Shown here: positions 45,444 through 55,230 of the stretch, piece after piece
How positions within the stretch are numbered: position 1 is the first letter of the stretch
Layout: every line of letters begins with the position of its first letter
Assembly: GCF_015291705.1 (NCBI RefSeq)
Contig: NZ_CP030050.1
Span: forward strand, 6,882,001-6,946,000
Reading direction: 5' to 3'
Source: Bradyrhizobium arachidis
GTDB taxonomy: Bacteria > Pseudomonadota > Alphaproteobacteria > Rhizobiales > Xanthobacteraceae
Length of the DNA: 64,000 bases
The notes under the pieces: generated by a model
Database searches by the model: none
Told to the model about the DNA's origin: nothing
Seen by the model: only the letters and a program-made list of their open reading frames with translations
Made by a program: the position numbers and the translations under genes

Positions 45444-46501
45444 GAAACGACACCCAGCCGGCTCAGCCGGGGCGTGAAGCGCAGCGCGACCTCCTCGCCG
45501 GTCTCGATCGATTCATACAGCGCCGAGATTAGCTCCAGGCTCTTGCGACCCTCAAGCCCGTCGACCAGCGCTGCGCGCTGGTTCTCCAGGCAATCGACCA
45601 CGTGATGATAGTAGGCCTGATGGCCGAAGCCGTAGACATTGGGCGGGTTGACCGAGAATTTCTCGACGACGTCCCTGTCCGACGGCAATTCGTGGACGAA
45701 GCGCCAGTGCCGGATCTGGTTGACCGCGAAACCCGAAATCTCGACGGTGCCCTTTTCGCCCAGGATCGACAGCGAGCCCTCGATATCCGTCGGACGCGCC
45801 GCGGTGGTCGCTTCGATGATTCCGAGCGCGCCGTTGCGAAACTTGAGCGTTGCAACGGCCGTGTCCTCGGTTTCGATGCTGGCCAGCGCCGTCGCCGCAC
45901 GCGCATGCACGCTCACGACGTCACCGAAGAACCACTCCAGCATGTCGACATGGTGGCTCGCCTGATTGGTCAGCACGCCGCCGTCATAGGCCCAGGTGCC
46001 GCGCCAATCGTCCTGGTCGTAATAGGCCTGGTCGCGGCACCAGCGCACCCGGACCGTCCCCAGGATGAGCTTGCCGAAGCGGCCGGCATCGAGTGCCTCG
46101 CGCGCCTTGACCACCGGCACGTTGAAGCGGTTCTGCTTGACGATGAACATCTTGACGCCGGCCTCGTCGCAGGCCCGGATCATGTCGTCGGCGTCCTGCA
46201 GACGCAGCGCCATCGGCTTCTCGACGACGACGTGCTTGCAGGCCCTCGCGCAGGCGACCACATGCGCGGGATGCAGACCGCTCGGCGTCAGCACGGCGAC
46301 CGCGTCGATATCCTTGCGGGTCAGGAAGTCGTCCATGTCGTAATGGGCCGCAACGCCGAACTTCGCCGCGACTGCATCAGCGCGCGCGCGAATCGGATCG
46401 CAGACCGCGACCAGGCTTGCTCCCTCGATGTGATTGCCACCCAGGAGATCGGAATGACGCTTGGCGATACGCCCGCATCCGAGCAGGCCGAATCTGATCA
46501 T
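45440..46501 (-). CDS. Gfo/Idh/MocA oxidoreductase, WbpB-like
   Basis: The 353-residue enzyme begins with an N-terminal Rossmann fold, MIRFGLLGCGRIAKRHSDLL, followed by VEKPMALRLQDADDMI (EKP motif) and a C-terminal alpha/beta domain. This matches WbpB/WlbA-type 3-dehydrogenases of UDP-N-acetylglucosaminuronic acid. I start at 46501 since the family fold begins at this Met; the frame extends 56 codons further with no related sequence. It is the first gene of the three-gene set. A 226-bp gap separates it from the 4-epimerase gene. Confidence 0.87.
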   Translation of the reverse strand: MIRFGLLGCGRIAKRHSDLLGGNHIEGASLVAVCDPIRARADAVAAKFGVAAHYDMDDFLTRKDIDAVAVLTPSGLHPAHVVACARACKHVVVEKPMALRLQDADDMIRACDEAGVKMFIVKQNRFNVPVVKAREALDAGRFGKLILGTVRVRWCRDQAYYDQDDWRGTWAYDGGVLTNQASHHVDMLEWFFGDVVSVHARAATALASIETEDTAVATLKFRNGALGIIEATTAARPTDIEGSLSILGEKGTVEISGFAVNQIRHWRFVHELPSDRDVVEKFSVNPPNVYGFGHQAYYHHVVDCLENQRAALVDGLEGRKSLELISALYESIETGEEVALRFTPRLSRLGVVS

Positions 46502-46726
46502 GCAAAGGCCCTGTCTTATCTCGCGGCCGGCTATTGCAGCCAGCCGAAGAGCCGGGAACAAGCGGCCTTGCGAGCCGCACGCTAGCGTTCCATTACCCAG
46601 AAAACCCGGGATAAAGCAAGGCCATACGCCGATCAGGCAGCGGACGATGGGCCAACCCGCGAGGTCCATCGCCCGGCTCTCGGGCGCAAACCCGATCCGT
46701 GGCCGACCACGAATGCCGGCTCCCCG

Positions 46727-47743
46727 TCAGACCTTATGGTACTCGCGGTACCACTTGATAAATCGTGCGATTCCGTCCTCGATGGAGGTCGCAGGTCGAA
46801 ATCCGATGTCCCGCGCCAGATCGTCGATATCGGCATACGTCGCCGGCACGTCGCCAGGCTGCATCGGCAACAGTTCCCTGATTGCCGTCCGGCCGAGCTC
46901 CTTCTCCAGCAATGAAACGACGTGCAGGAGCTCCTCGGGATTATTGTTGCCGATATTGTAGATTTTCCAGGGCGCCCTGCTGCTCGAAGGATCGGGCGCG
47001 GCGGTCGGCCGGATTGCTTGCCCCTGAGGCGGACGCTCCATGAGCCGGATAATCGCTTCCGCGATATCGTCGACGAAGGTGAAGTCACGCCGCATATCAC
47101 CATTGTTGAACAACTTGATCGGCGTTCCGCTCAAAATCGCCTTTGCGAAAATGAACATGGCCATGTCCGGACGACCCCATGGACCATAGACCGTGAAGAA
47201 CCGCAATCCGGTGGCTGGGATGCCGTACAGATGGCTATAGGAATGCGCCATCAGCTCATTGGCCTTCTTCGATGCAGCGTACAGGCTGATCGGATGGTCG
47301 ACATTGTCATGCACCGAAAACGGCAGTTTCGTATTACTGCCATAGACCGATGATGATGACGCAAACAGCAGGTGGCCGCAGCCGTTGTGGCGGCAGCCTT
47401 CAAGGATGTTGATGAAGCCTTCCAGGTTCGCATCCACATAAGCGTGTGGATGCTCCAGCGAATAGCGCACACCGGCCTGGGCGGCGAGATGGACAACCAC
47501 CGGAAAACGATACTCGGCAAAGAGCGCCTTGATACCCGCGCGATCCGTCAAATCGAGCTTCACAAAGGTAAAGTTCGGGTCACGCTTCAGGATTTCGAGA
47601 CGCGCTTCTTTCAGCCGAGGATCGTAATAGTCGTTGACGATGTCCAGGCCGACAACCCTGCGGCTCGCCGCCAGGAGGCGCTGGGCAACATGAAAGCCGA
47701 TGAACCCGGCAGCTCCGGTGACCAATGGTGTATCGTGCGACAT
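46727..47743 (-). CDS. lpsL: UDP-uronic acid 4-epimerase-like (LpsL type)
   Basis: An extended SDR with VTGAAGFIGFHVAQRLL at its start, FASSSSVYGSN, the catalytic YAASKKANELMA and RFFTVYGPWGRPDMA. These are characteristic of UDP-glucuronate 4-epimerases that make UDP-galacturonate. ATG at 47743 (MSHDTPLVTG) gives 338 residues; an ATG five codons upstream is also possible. The neighbour upstream is the UDP-sugar 6-dehydrogenase (19 bp away), so the two would work in sequence on a UDP-uronic or UDP-hexosaminuronic acid. Confidence 0.88.
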   Translation of the reverse strand: MSHDTPLVTGAAGFIGFHVAQRLLAASRRVVGLDIVNDYYDPRLKEARLEILKRDPNFTFVKLDLTDRAGIKALFAEYRFPVVVHLAAQAGVRYSLEHPHAYVDANLEGFINILEGCRHNGCGHLLFASSSSVYGSNTKLPFSVHDNVDHPISLYAASKKANELMAHSYSHLYGIPATGLRFFTVYGPWGRPDMAMFIFAKAILSGTPIKLFNNGDMRRDFTFVDDIAEAIIRLMERPPQGQAIRPTAAPDPSSSRAPWKIYNIGNNNPEELLHVVSLLEKELGRTAIRELLPMQPGDVPATYADIDDLARDIGFRPATSIEDGIARFIKWYREYHKV

Positions 47744-47762
47744 CGCTTTCTCAGCCATCCTT

Positions 47763-49055
47763 CTACAGCCGCCAGAGTTCGATGCCGGCGGGCGTCACGC
47801 TACGGTCGAGCTTCGCCTTGACGTCGAGGATGAGACCCGTGCCGCCATCCAGAAGTCGTTGGAGAAGCGGCCAACCACCCGCAAGATAGCTATCGTGTGC
47901 CACGGCCAAGATCACCGCATCGGCCGGGCGCAACGCATCCAAATCGGTCAGCGTCAGCCCGTATTCATGCCTTGCATCCCCCGCGTTCGCGAGAGGGTCG
48001 TGCACCTGCACGTGGATACCGAATGTTTCGAGCTCGCGAATGATGTCGACCACACGGGAGTTGCGGGTATCCGGAACGTTCTCCTTGAAGGTCAGACCGA
48101 GCACCGTGACGGTGCTTCGGCCTCCGCTTCCCTTGCCGCAAAGCAGCATTCGAACACATTCGCGGGCAATGCGCTGACCCATGCCATCATTGATCCGGCG
48201 ACCGGCCAGAATGACCTCCGGATGGTAGCCCGCTCGCTCGGCACGAAAAGTCAGATAGTAGGGGTCGACGCCGATGCAGTGTCCACCAACGAGGCCGGGC
48301 TGAAACGGCAGAAAATTCCATTTTGTGCCCGCGGCCGCCAAAACGTCTCCGGTGTCGATATTCAGCACCTGAAAGATCAGCGACAGCTCGTTCATGAACG
48401 CGATGTTGAGATCTCGCTGCGTGTTCTCGATGACCTTGGCAGCCTCGGCCACCTTGATCGAAGGTGCGCGATGGATGCCAGCCGTCACGACGGACCCATA
48501 AACATCAGCGACAATATCGAGCGTTTTGGGGTCCTGAGCGGAGACGACCTTCATGATGGTCTCGAAGCGGTGCAGCTTGTCGCCAGGATTGATCCGCTCG
48601 GGAGAGTATCCAACGGCGAAGTCCACGCCCGGCTTCAAGCCTGTTGAGACCTCCGCCAGGATGGGGATACATTCCTCCTCGATCGCGCCAGGAAAAACCG
48701 TCGATTCGTAGACGACGATGTCGCCTTTCTTGAGCACACCCCCGACCGTGCGCGACGCGGCAATCATCGCCCCCAGATCCGGCCGGTTCGAATCGTCGAT
48801 TGGCGTCGGCACAGTGATGATGAAAAAATCCGAGCCACGGATCGCCGCCGGATCGACGGAGAACGTCAACGAGGCATGGCGGAGATCGTCGGCGTCGACT
48901 TCACGCGTCCGATCATACCCCTTGCTGAGCTCGGTAACACGGCTGCCGTCTACGTCAAAACCGACGACGGGAAACCCCTTGCGCGCAAAGGCAACCGCAA
49001 CGGGAAGCCCAACATAACCCAATCCAATAACAGCAATCTCTCGGGAATGTGACAT
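47763..49055 (-). CDS. UDP-N-acetyl-hexosamine 6-dehydrogenase (WbpO/TviB-like)
   Basis: The 430-residue nucleotide-sugar dehydrogenase has IGLGYVGLPVAVAFA at its start, the central PSIKVAEAAKVIENTQRDLNIAFMNEL, the catalytic Cys in VGGHCIGVDPYY and VTVLGLTFKENVPDTRNS. The KVIENTQRD pattern and the Leu-rich spacer match the TviB/WbpO group that oxidises UDP-GlcNAc or UDP-GalNAc to the uronic acid. The ATG at 49055 is used; a TTG one codon earlier is not needed. It probably supplies the substrate of the WbpB-D-E set. Confidence 0.92.
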   Translation of the reverse strand: MSHSREIAVIGLGYVGLPVAVAFARKGFPVVGFDVDGSRVTELSKGYDRTREVDADDLRHASLTFSVDPAAIRGSDFFIITVPTPIDDSNRPDLGAMIAASRTVGGVLKKGDIVVYESTVFPGAIEEECIPILAEVSTGLKPGVDFAVGYSPERINPGDKLHRFETIMKVVSAQDPKTLDIVADVYGSVVTAGIHRAPSIKVAEAAKVIENTQRDLNIAFMNELSLIFQVLNIDTGDVLAAAGTKWNFLPFQPGLVGGHCIGVDPYYLTFRAERAGYHPEVILAGRRINDGMGQRIARECVRMLLCGKGSGGRSTVTVLGLTFKENVPDTRNSRVVDIIRELETFGIHVQVHDPLANAGDARHEYGLTLTDLDALRPADAVILAVAHDSYLAGGWPLLQRLLDGGTGLILDVKAKLDRSVTPAGIELWRL

Positions 49056-49470
49056 CAAGGAAGTTCCGGCCCAGGCTCACCATCGACGCCGATTGTTTAG
49101 CCGCCCTACCGCTTGCGTCGCAAGAGCGAAAGTCCTTAAAATTCAAGGATTTTGCCGGAGAAAGCCCATGCTATTGCCAGCGCGCCCCAAACAGAATACC
49201 AAGGCAATGTAACTTCTCCGGCTCCTCTGGTCCCTTTTTAGGCACCTGCGACACACCCGCATGCGTCGGCTCTTGAATTCTGTCGCTACCAGTACTGCCA
49301 GCGTTGCTCCATCCGTCGCCGTCGTGGCTATTGGTTCGGGCCTGAGCCAGGCCATCAACGCTGGATTGCTGTCTTGTTCCCGTGGTCGAGATGCCATTCC
49401 GCCGGAACGGCGGTCGGCTTGGATCGCTTCCTGCCAGCTGACCGATTTGCAAGCCTTCCTGTAGGGCACG
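49056..49470. other. Divergent intergenic region (dehydrogenase / asnB)
   Basis: 415 bp with promoters for both directions. Two overlapping minus-strand frames of 93 and 108 codons exist at 49143-49469 but have no recognisable features, so I do not call a gene. Confidence 0.35.
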
Positions 49471-51405
49471 ATGTGTGGAATCGCCGGATTTCTCGCTGAC
49501 CCCAGCCGCCGGGCATCAGTTGATCAGCTGAAATCAACCGCTCACGCCATGGACGTCAGCCTGGAACATCGCGGACCCGACGATCACGGCATATGGCTCG
49601 ACGCCGAAGCCGGTGTTGCACTCGTTCACCGCCGCCTGTCGATTGTGGATCTTTCACCCGCCGGGCACCAGCCCATGCACTCGGCCGACGGCCGCTTCGT
49701 GATCGTCTACAACGGCGAGGTCTACAGTCACCTCCCGATCCGAGCCGAGATCGAAGCGACCGGTCATCGTTTTCGGGGACACTCGGACACGGAGGTCTTG
49801 ATCGAATCATTTGCGCGATTCGGAATCCGCGCCACGGTCGACCGACTGATCGGAATGTTTGCGATCGCGATCTGGGACAAGCAACAGCGAACCCTGACGC
49901 TCATTCGCGATCGTCTCGGCATCAAACCGATCTATTGGGCCAAGATCGGCGGACTGTTCATGTTCGGCTCGGAACTCAAGGCGCTTCGCCAGCATCCGGG
50001 ATGGACGCCTCGGATCGAACCGGCGGCGGTCGCCTCGTTCATGCGGTACAACTACATCCCTGCTCCACACACAATCTATCGGGATGTCTACAAACTCGAG
50101 CCGGGAACCATTCTGACGCTGGAGTTCGGTCGCGAACCACGAACTGAGAAATTCTGGGATGCCCGGCAGGTAGCCCTCGGCGGGCTGAGGAACCCGCTCA
50201 CTGGAGACGAGGCGTCGCTGGTTGAACAACTCGAGACGCTCCTTGTCGATGCCGTCCGCAAGCGCACGATGGCCGACGTGCCGCTCGGCGCATTCCTTTC
50301 CGGCGGAATCGATTCAGCGACGGTCGTCGCGTTGATGAAAGCCGCAAATGTTGGACCCGTGAAGACGTTCTCGATCGGCTTCGACGAAAAGGCCTTTAAC
50401 GAGGCGCCTCACGCCGCTGCAATCGCCAAGCATCTCGGGACGGACCACACCGAACTCATCGTGACGTCGCGGCAAGCGCTCGAAGTCGTACCGAAGCTTT
50501 CCGAGATCTTCGACGAGCCGTTCGCTGATTCCTCGCAGATTCCGACCTACCTGGTTTCGGCGATGACACGCAAGTACGTCACCGTCGCGCTTTCGGGCGA
50601 TGGCGGCGACGAACTCTTCTCAGGCTATAACCGATATCAGCTCACCCGCCATTCCTGGAGGATGCTTTCGCTGGTGCCAGCCCCGCTGCGAAAGGCAGTT
50701 GCTGCGGGACTGACTTCGGTAAGCTCGGAGCGATGGAACGCCATTTTCGACTACCTTCCGGAACATAGTTATCCACGGCTGCCCGGCGACAAGATCCATA
50801 AATTCGCGAACGTGCTCGGGCTGAACGATGCCGATGAACTGTACAGAAGGCTGATCAGTCATTGGGACCCGGGCAATATCGCGCCTGGGGTTGCGGAAGC
50901 GCGTGGGGTCTTGTGGGACAGTTCCGTACGGGCTGACTTTCCGAATTTGCTGGATCGAATGCAATTCCTCGACTCGGTGACGTATCTTCCCGACGATATT
51001 CTGACCAAGGTGGATCGTGCGAGCATGGCGGTCGCGCTCGAAGTGAGAGTGCCGCTGCTCGATCACCGCGTCGTCGAAATGGCCTGGCGGCTCCCGCACT
51101 CCGTCAAGATCCGGCGCGGCGTCAGCAAATGGCTGTTGCGTCAGGTTCTGTACCGTCACGTCCCGAGAAATCTCATCGAGCGTCCAAAGATGGGCTTTTC
51201 CGTTCCGCTCAGCGAATGGTTGCGCGGACCGTTGCGGCAATGGGCGGAAAACCTGCTCTCCGAGAAGCGATTGCGCGAGACGGAGCTCTTCGACGTCGCC
51301 CTGATTCGCCGGCACTGGGCCGAGCATCTGTCGCGCGAGCGCAATTGGCAGTACCCGCTCTGGGACGTCTTGATGTTCGAAGCCTGGCGCGAACGGTGGG
51401 GGTGA
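49471..51405 (+). CDS. Asparagine synthase-like amidotransferase, first copy
   Basis: The 644-residue AsnB-type enzyme has an N-terminal glutamine amidotransferase domain with the catalytic Cys at residue 2 (MCGIAGFLADPS) and an ATP pyrophosphatase domain with the signature LGAFLSGGIDSATV and FSIGFDEKAFNEAPHAAAIAKHLGTDH. In polysaccharide loci, such enzymes amidate hexuronic acids (as proposed for WbpS) rather than make asparagine. Its neighbours, UDP-sugar dehydrogenase and uronate 4-epimerase genes, support that use. It is on the plus strand and its end abuts the GT4 gene. Confidence 0.92.
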   Translation: MCGIAGFLADPSRRASVDQLKSTAHAMDVSLEHRGPDDHGIWLDAEAGVALVHRRLSIVDLSPAGHQPMHSADGRFVIVYNGEVYSHLPIRAEIEATGHRFRGHSDTEVLIESFARFGIRATVDRLIGMFAIAIWDKQQRTLTLIRDRLGIKPIYWAKIGGLFMFGSELKALRQHPGWTPRIEPAAVASFMRYNYIPAPHTIYRDVYKLEPGTILTLEFGREPRTEKFWDARQVALGGLRNPLTGDEASLVEQLETLLVDAVRKRTMADVPLGAFLSGGIDSATVVALMKAANVGPVKTFSIGFDEKAFNEAPHAAAIAKHLGTDHTELIVTSRQALEVVPKLSEIFDEPFADSSQIPTYLVSAMTRKYVTVALSGDGGDELFSGYNRYQLTRHSWRMLSLVPAPLRKAVAAGLTSVSSERWNAIFDYLPEHSYPRLPGDKIHKFANVLGLNDADELYRRLISHWDPGNIAPGVAEARGVLWDSSVRADFPNLLDRMQFLDSVTYLPDDILTKVDRASMAVALEVRVPLLDHRVVEMAWRLPHSVKIRRGVSKWLLRQVLYRHVPRNLIERPKMGFSVPLSEWLRGPLRQWAENLLSEKRLRETELFDVALIRRHWAEHLSRERNWQYPLWDVLMFEAWRERWG

Positions 51406-51406
51406 A

Positions 51407-52606
51407 TTACATCGACAGCCGGATGCTCGGGATCTCTCCCGGACTCTTGCCCTCCAGCAAGCCACGATAAAGATCCTCATAGCGCGACACGCAAGCATCC
51501 AGGCTGAAGTTCGTTTCGGCCCGGTCCGCCGCCTTCATCCCCATCCTGGTGCGCAATGCCCCGTCCGCGGAAAGGAGAACTATAGCTTCGCTCATTGCCG
51601 CAGGATCACGCGGCGGCACAATGAACCCGGTTTCTCCGTCGATATTCGCCTCGGGATTCCCACCTACGTCGGTCGCGATCACCGGAAGTCCGGCGGCCAT
51701 GCTCTCGAGGACGGCGTTCGAGAACCCCTCCTCGTGCGAGGACAGAACGCTGACGTCCGCCCCACACAGCAGATCAGGCACGTCGCTTCTTGAACCGAGA
51801 AAGAGCACGTTGTTGGCAATATACAAATTCGTTGCCTGTTCGCGCAACGCCCCGCCAATTCCGTCGTCTCGCCCCACCACCAGCAGCCTCCACCCGGCGG
51901 GCAAACGGGCGCGAGCCATCGAGAAGGCCACGAGCAAATCCTGATGTCCCTTGTAAGGAATGAGATTCGCCACCATGATGAAAACAAGCGCGTCTTGATC
52001 AATCTTGAGGGACGCACGCACGCCCTGTCGCACCGTCGAAGACTTTTGATACTTCGCGAAATCAATGCCGTTATAGATCAGGCCCAGCCGATCCGCCGGG
52101 ACGTTCTCATCGTCATGCAGTTGACGCACCACGCTGTTCGAATTCCCGAGAATGGCAGACATATGGCGATGCAGCCTGCCCTCGATCGCAGGACTGAAGC
52201 GCATGTTGCGCTGATAGTTGTTCAGGCTTCGTCGGCTCATGATCCGTACGGGGACGCGCGCCAGCATCGACGCCGGCGCCCCCAGGATGTAAGCCCCGGG
52301 CAAGAAGAAATGAGCGATTGCCGGACGAAACCGGCGCATGATCCGACAAAGCCAGAAAGCCGTTTCAGCGAGACGCGCGAGGCTTCGGACCCTTGATGCA
52401 CCGCCGGAACGTCGCACGACCGGACGGGCTATCACCTCGAAGCCAGCGGCCTCCAGACCTTCCGCGAGCTTGCCTCTTTCGGTCATGCAGCAGACGACCG
52501 GCTTCCACCGGGCACGATCCAATTTCGGGATAATCTGTGTCAGATGCCGCTCGGCTCCCCCGACATCGAGGGAGCCAATCACGTATATGATCGGGCGCGG
52601 GCTCAT
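51407..52606 (-). CDS. GT4-family glycosyltransferase
   Basis: The 399-residue enzyme begins with YVIGSLDVGGAERHLTQII (GGAE loop), has the donor-binding SSHEEGFSNAVLESMAAGLPVIATDVGG (E-x7-E motif with EG…E) and KGHQDLLVAF. It belongs to the GT-B retaining family 4; donor and acceptor sugar are unknown. It is the most 3' gene of the long minus-strand operon. It has no membrane segment, so it should be a cytosolic protein acting at the inner membrane face. Confidence 0.9.
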   Translation of the reverse strand: MSPRPIIYVIGSLDVGGAERHLTQIIPKLDRARWKPVVCCMTERGKLAEGLEAAGFEVIARPVVRRSGGASRVRSLARLAETAFWLCRIMRRFRPAIAHFFLPGAYILGAPASMLARVPVRIMSRRSLNNYQRNMRFSPAIEGRLHRHMSAILGNSNSVVRQLHDDENVPADRLGLIYNGIDFAKYQKSSTVRQGVRASLKIDQDALVFIMVANLIPYKGHQDLLVAFSMARARLPAGWRLLVVGRDDGIGGALREQATNLYIANNVLFLGSRSDVPDLLCGADVSVLSSHEEGFSNAVLESMAAGLPVIATDVGGNPEANIDGETGFIVPPRDPAAMSEAIVLLSADGALRTRMGMKAADRAETNFSLDACVSRYEDLYRGLLEGKSPGEIPSIRLSM

Positions 52607-52689
52607 GGCCTGGAAATCAATGACGTCCTCGCCGCGACCGCGAGCATCTTGTCGCGATGTCCTGCGGCGGAGGACATCGCGCCGTTGCG

Positions 52690-53499
52690 CTACGATTTCC
52701 GTACAAACAGGAACTCGGAATTTGCTTCACCGGTCGCGATCTTGTCGAGCCTGAAGCCCATCTTCTCGACGAAATCGATAGCCTCCTTGTCGTAGACGAA
52801 CTCCATGGGCCAGCCGCCGAGCCAGTCGCGGATGTCGGTAAATTTGTTCATGCCGCGCATTTTCTTGTATTCCCGCACCCGTCGCAGGAACGCGGGCAAA
52901 TTGCGCGGATCTCGGTACATTTCGAAACGCCAAATGTACCAACCGTCCATCAGCCTGCGCCGCAGCCAACCGGAAGCAACGTATCGGCGCTTCACATCCA
53001 GCCAGAATTCCGGAGTCGGGTCCTTTTGCACGTCGGCCGAGTAGAGCGCGATGTAGAACAGTCCACCCGGCTTCACACGGCTAGCTGCATTCTGGATCGC
53101 ATGCCAGACCTCACCCGTGTGATGCAGCACACCCCACGAATACACCAGATCGTAGAGCGGCAGTTTGGCAACGTAGGCGTCGTCGAGAACCGAGCCCTGC
53201 TCCGCGGTCCAATTAGCAGGATTACCCGCTTGCGACTGGACAAACTTGCTTGCCCGGACCGAATCCGGATCATAGTCGAAACCATCTACCCGGGCAGCGC
53301 CTGCATCCAACATGGCAATCGAATGGAGCCCGCTGCCGCAACCAATATCGAGAACCGTCAGGCCATTGAGATCGGAACGCGCCATGAACTGAAGGATGTG
53401 ACGCTTCGAAGTCTGAACCTTCTCCGTGTCCAAATTCTTCTGAATGAAGTTGTGCCAGTTCCTTCCGAACTCGAAGCGCTTCTCTTCTACCTGGTCCAT
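52690..53499 (-). CDS. Class I SAM-dependent methyltransferase
   Basis: The 269-residue protein has motif I VLDIGCGSGLHSIAML, post-I FDYDPDSVRASKF, motif IV YDLVYSWGVLHHTG and motif V RVKPGGLFYIALY. The ATG at 53499 follows AGAGGA at the right distance; the frame is open further but overlaps the upstream gene. Located in the glycan locus, it probably O- or N-methylates a sugar residue. The C-terminal stretch LGGWPMEFVYDKEAIDF is a pattern shared by methyltransferases in such loci. Confidence 0.88.
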   Translation of the reverse strand: MDQVEEKRFEFGRNWHNFIQKNLDTEKVQTSKRHILQFMARSDLNGLTVLDIGCGSGLHSIAMLDAGAARVDGFDYDPDSVRASKFVQSQAGNPANWTAEQGSVLDDAYVAKLPLYDLVYSWGVLHHTGEVWHAIQNAASRVKPGGLFYIALYSADVQKDPTPEFWLDVKRRYVASGWLRRRLMDGWYIWRFEMYRDPRNLPAFLRRVREYKKMRGMNKFTDIRDWLGGWPMEFVYDKEAIDFVEKMGFRLDKIATGEANSEFLFVRKS

Positions 53500-53521
53500 C
53501 AAATTGTCCTCTGGAATCCGT

Positions 53522-55111
53522 TTAACCATACACCGCGAGCGTTTCATCGATCGCACGCTGAACCCCGAAGCGCTTAAACGCAAACTCAGGACCATATTTC
53601 GCCGCGGCCTCTCGCCACTGGCCGTCTCGCAAAAGGCGCACGATCTGGCAAGCACTCGATGCCGCGTCCCAACCCTGGAGAACCCAGCCCGACTTGCCGT
53701 GATCGACAGCCTCCGGCGCGCCGCCGGCCGGCGTCGTCACCGCAGGCACCCCCAGGAACTGCGCTTCGACCAAGACGTTCGGAAGTCCCTCAGCACGAGA
53801 CGTCAGAAGGATCACATCCATGCTGGCAATAGCGACCATCGACTGCTTCAGATGTCCCGCGAAAGACACAGCCCCCGCCAAGTCGTCGGCGGCCGAGCGA
53901 GCCTCCATGGCTGCACGCAGAGGTCCATCTCCAACAATAAGAAAACGCACGTCGGGCAGTTCTCGGCGGATGAGCGCAGCTATCTCCAGCCACAGCATGG
54001 GGCACTTTTCCTCGGTAAAGCGCATGACGGTCCCCACAACCAGCGCACCGGGTTCAATCCCGACACGCTGGCGGAGCTTGGCGGTGTCCGCCTTGTAGCC
54101 CGCCAGCTCGGATTCATCAAAGGCATAACCGTTGCGAACGACGCCGATCGAGTTCTTGGCCAATCCAAGCCACGCCTCGTAAGCCCTCGCGCCGGCCGCA
54201 CTATTGTTGATCATCTTGACCGCCGGCTGACGCGAGAGCCACCGGTAGCTTTCACGCATGTAGGGCTGGTGAAAAACGAAGTTGATTGGCGGCAAACTAC
54301 GTTGCGAGATGATGATTTTTGGCACGCCGATCAGCACGGCCGCGATGCCCCCTTTGATATTGACTTCGTCGAGCCACAGATGGGCAACCTCAGGCTGCTG
54401 CGCCTTCAATGTCTTGGCATAGAGGACCACGTCGTTTCGCAGTTCCGGCGGCAAGGCGTCGACGACCGCCCGCCGCGCCGGATCGAGGTTGCCATCAACC
54501 TCAGTGCCGATGACACTCGCAGCAATATCGTTGGACTCTAGCTCTGGCAGAAAAAATTTGCTGACAGGGGAGGACAGATTGACGCACGCTACACGGATGT
54601 CTGATTTGCGGCGATCATGAATTCCGCGCGCCGTGACCACCAACTGGCGCTCTGCACCGCCTGGGCCGAGCGTGCCGATCATCATCGTTACACCGTGATG
54701 CCGGGCAATCGAGCTCCTCGCGCCAGAGAGACGTTGCCTGTCCAACTGGATACCAAACCGCCTAAGCGCGCGACGATGTCGTCCATCGGGCATCGCCAGG
54801 ACGAACTTGAGCATTCGACGCTCAATGCGCTCCACCATGCTGAGTTCCGCTGGATCTCGCGCCAACAGGGGGCGACAGCGAGCCATTTTCGACCAAGCAA
54901 ACAAATACGCATTTTTGAACGTAACGGCTGGAGGTCGGCGCAGCCGGTACTGCCGAATAAATGCAATCGTGCCGTGCGGCAGACTGCGACGGACGGCGCC
55001 TGCGAATGCTTTCGCCACGAATTTTGGACCGACTGCAAACATGGAAAGGGTCCGCCCAGGCGACCGCCATGCAGCATCGCCCTTCAACGTCGTTTGTTCC
55101 TCCTTGCCCAC
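53522..55111 (-). CDS. Glycosyltransferase, GT4-like
   Basis: The 529-residue protein has a C-terminal GT4 domain (TMMIGTLGPGGAERQLVVTA at about residue 140, then RAEGLPNVLVEAQFLGVPAVTT). The first 130 residues are basic and not recognised. The middle contains LWLDEVNIKGGIAAVLIG and MINNSAAGARAYEAWLG, also present in the fused protein upstream, so these two are paralogues. Start is a GTG at 55111 after AGGGGG; an internal TTG at 55085 after AAGGAGG is possible. It is separated from the upstream gene by about 120 bp. Confidence 0.88.
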   Translation of the reverse strand: MGKEEQTTLKGDAAWRSPGRTLSMFAVGPKFVAKAFAGAVRRSLPHGTIAFIRQYRLRRPPAVTFKNAYLFAWSKMARCRPLLARDPAELSMVERIERRMLKFVLAMPDGRHRRALRRFGIQLDRQRLSGARSSIARHHGVTMMIGTLGPGGAERQLVVTARGIHDRRKSDIRVACVNLSSPVSKFFLPELESNDIAASVIGTEVDGNLDPARRAVVDALPPELRNDVVLYAKTLKAQQPEVAHLWLDEVNIKGGIAAVLIGVPKIIISQRSLPPINFVFHQPYMRESYRWLSRQPAVKMINNSAAGARAYEAWLGLAKNSIGVVRNGYAFDESELAGYKADTAKLRQRVGIEPGALVVGTVMRFTEEKCPMLWLEIAALIRRELPDVRFLIVGDGPLRAAMEARSAADDLAGAVSFAGHLKQSMVAIASMDVILLTSRAEGLPNVLVEAQFLGVPAVTTPAGGAPEAVDHGKSGWVLQGWDAASSACQIVRLLRDGQWREAAAKYGPEFAFKRFGVQRAIDETLAVYG

Positions 55112-55230
55112 GTTCTTGCCCCCTAGACATATGGCCAGGCTGGCCCTTGTTCAAATCTTGCAATCATGGCTTGCCTGATCCCGCTCGATGGGCCCTCTAG
55201 ACTGGGGCCACCTTCGGCCCGGTCGCCCCC

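Noticed and set aside
49143..49469. Minus-strand frame of 108 codons between the dehydrogenase and asnB genes
   Set aside because: A second frame of 93 codons overlaps it, neither has a good start or motif, and the gap is needed for two divergent promoters.
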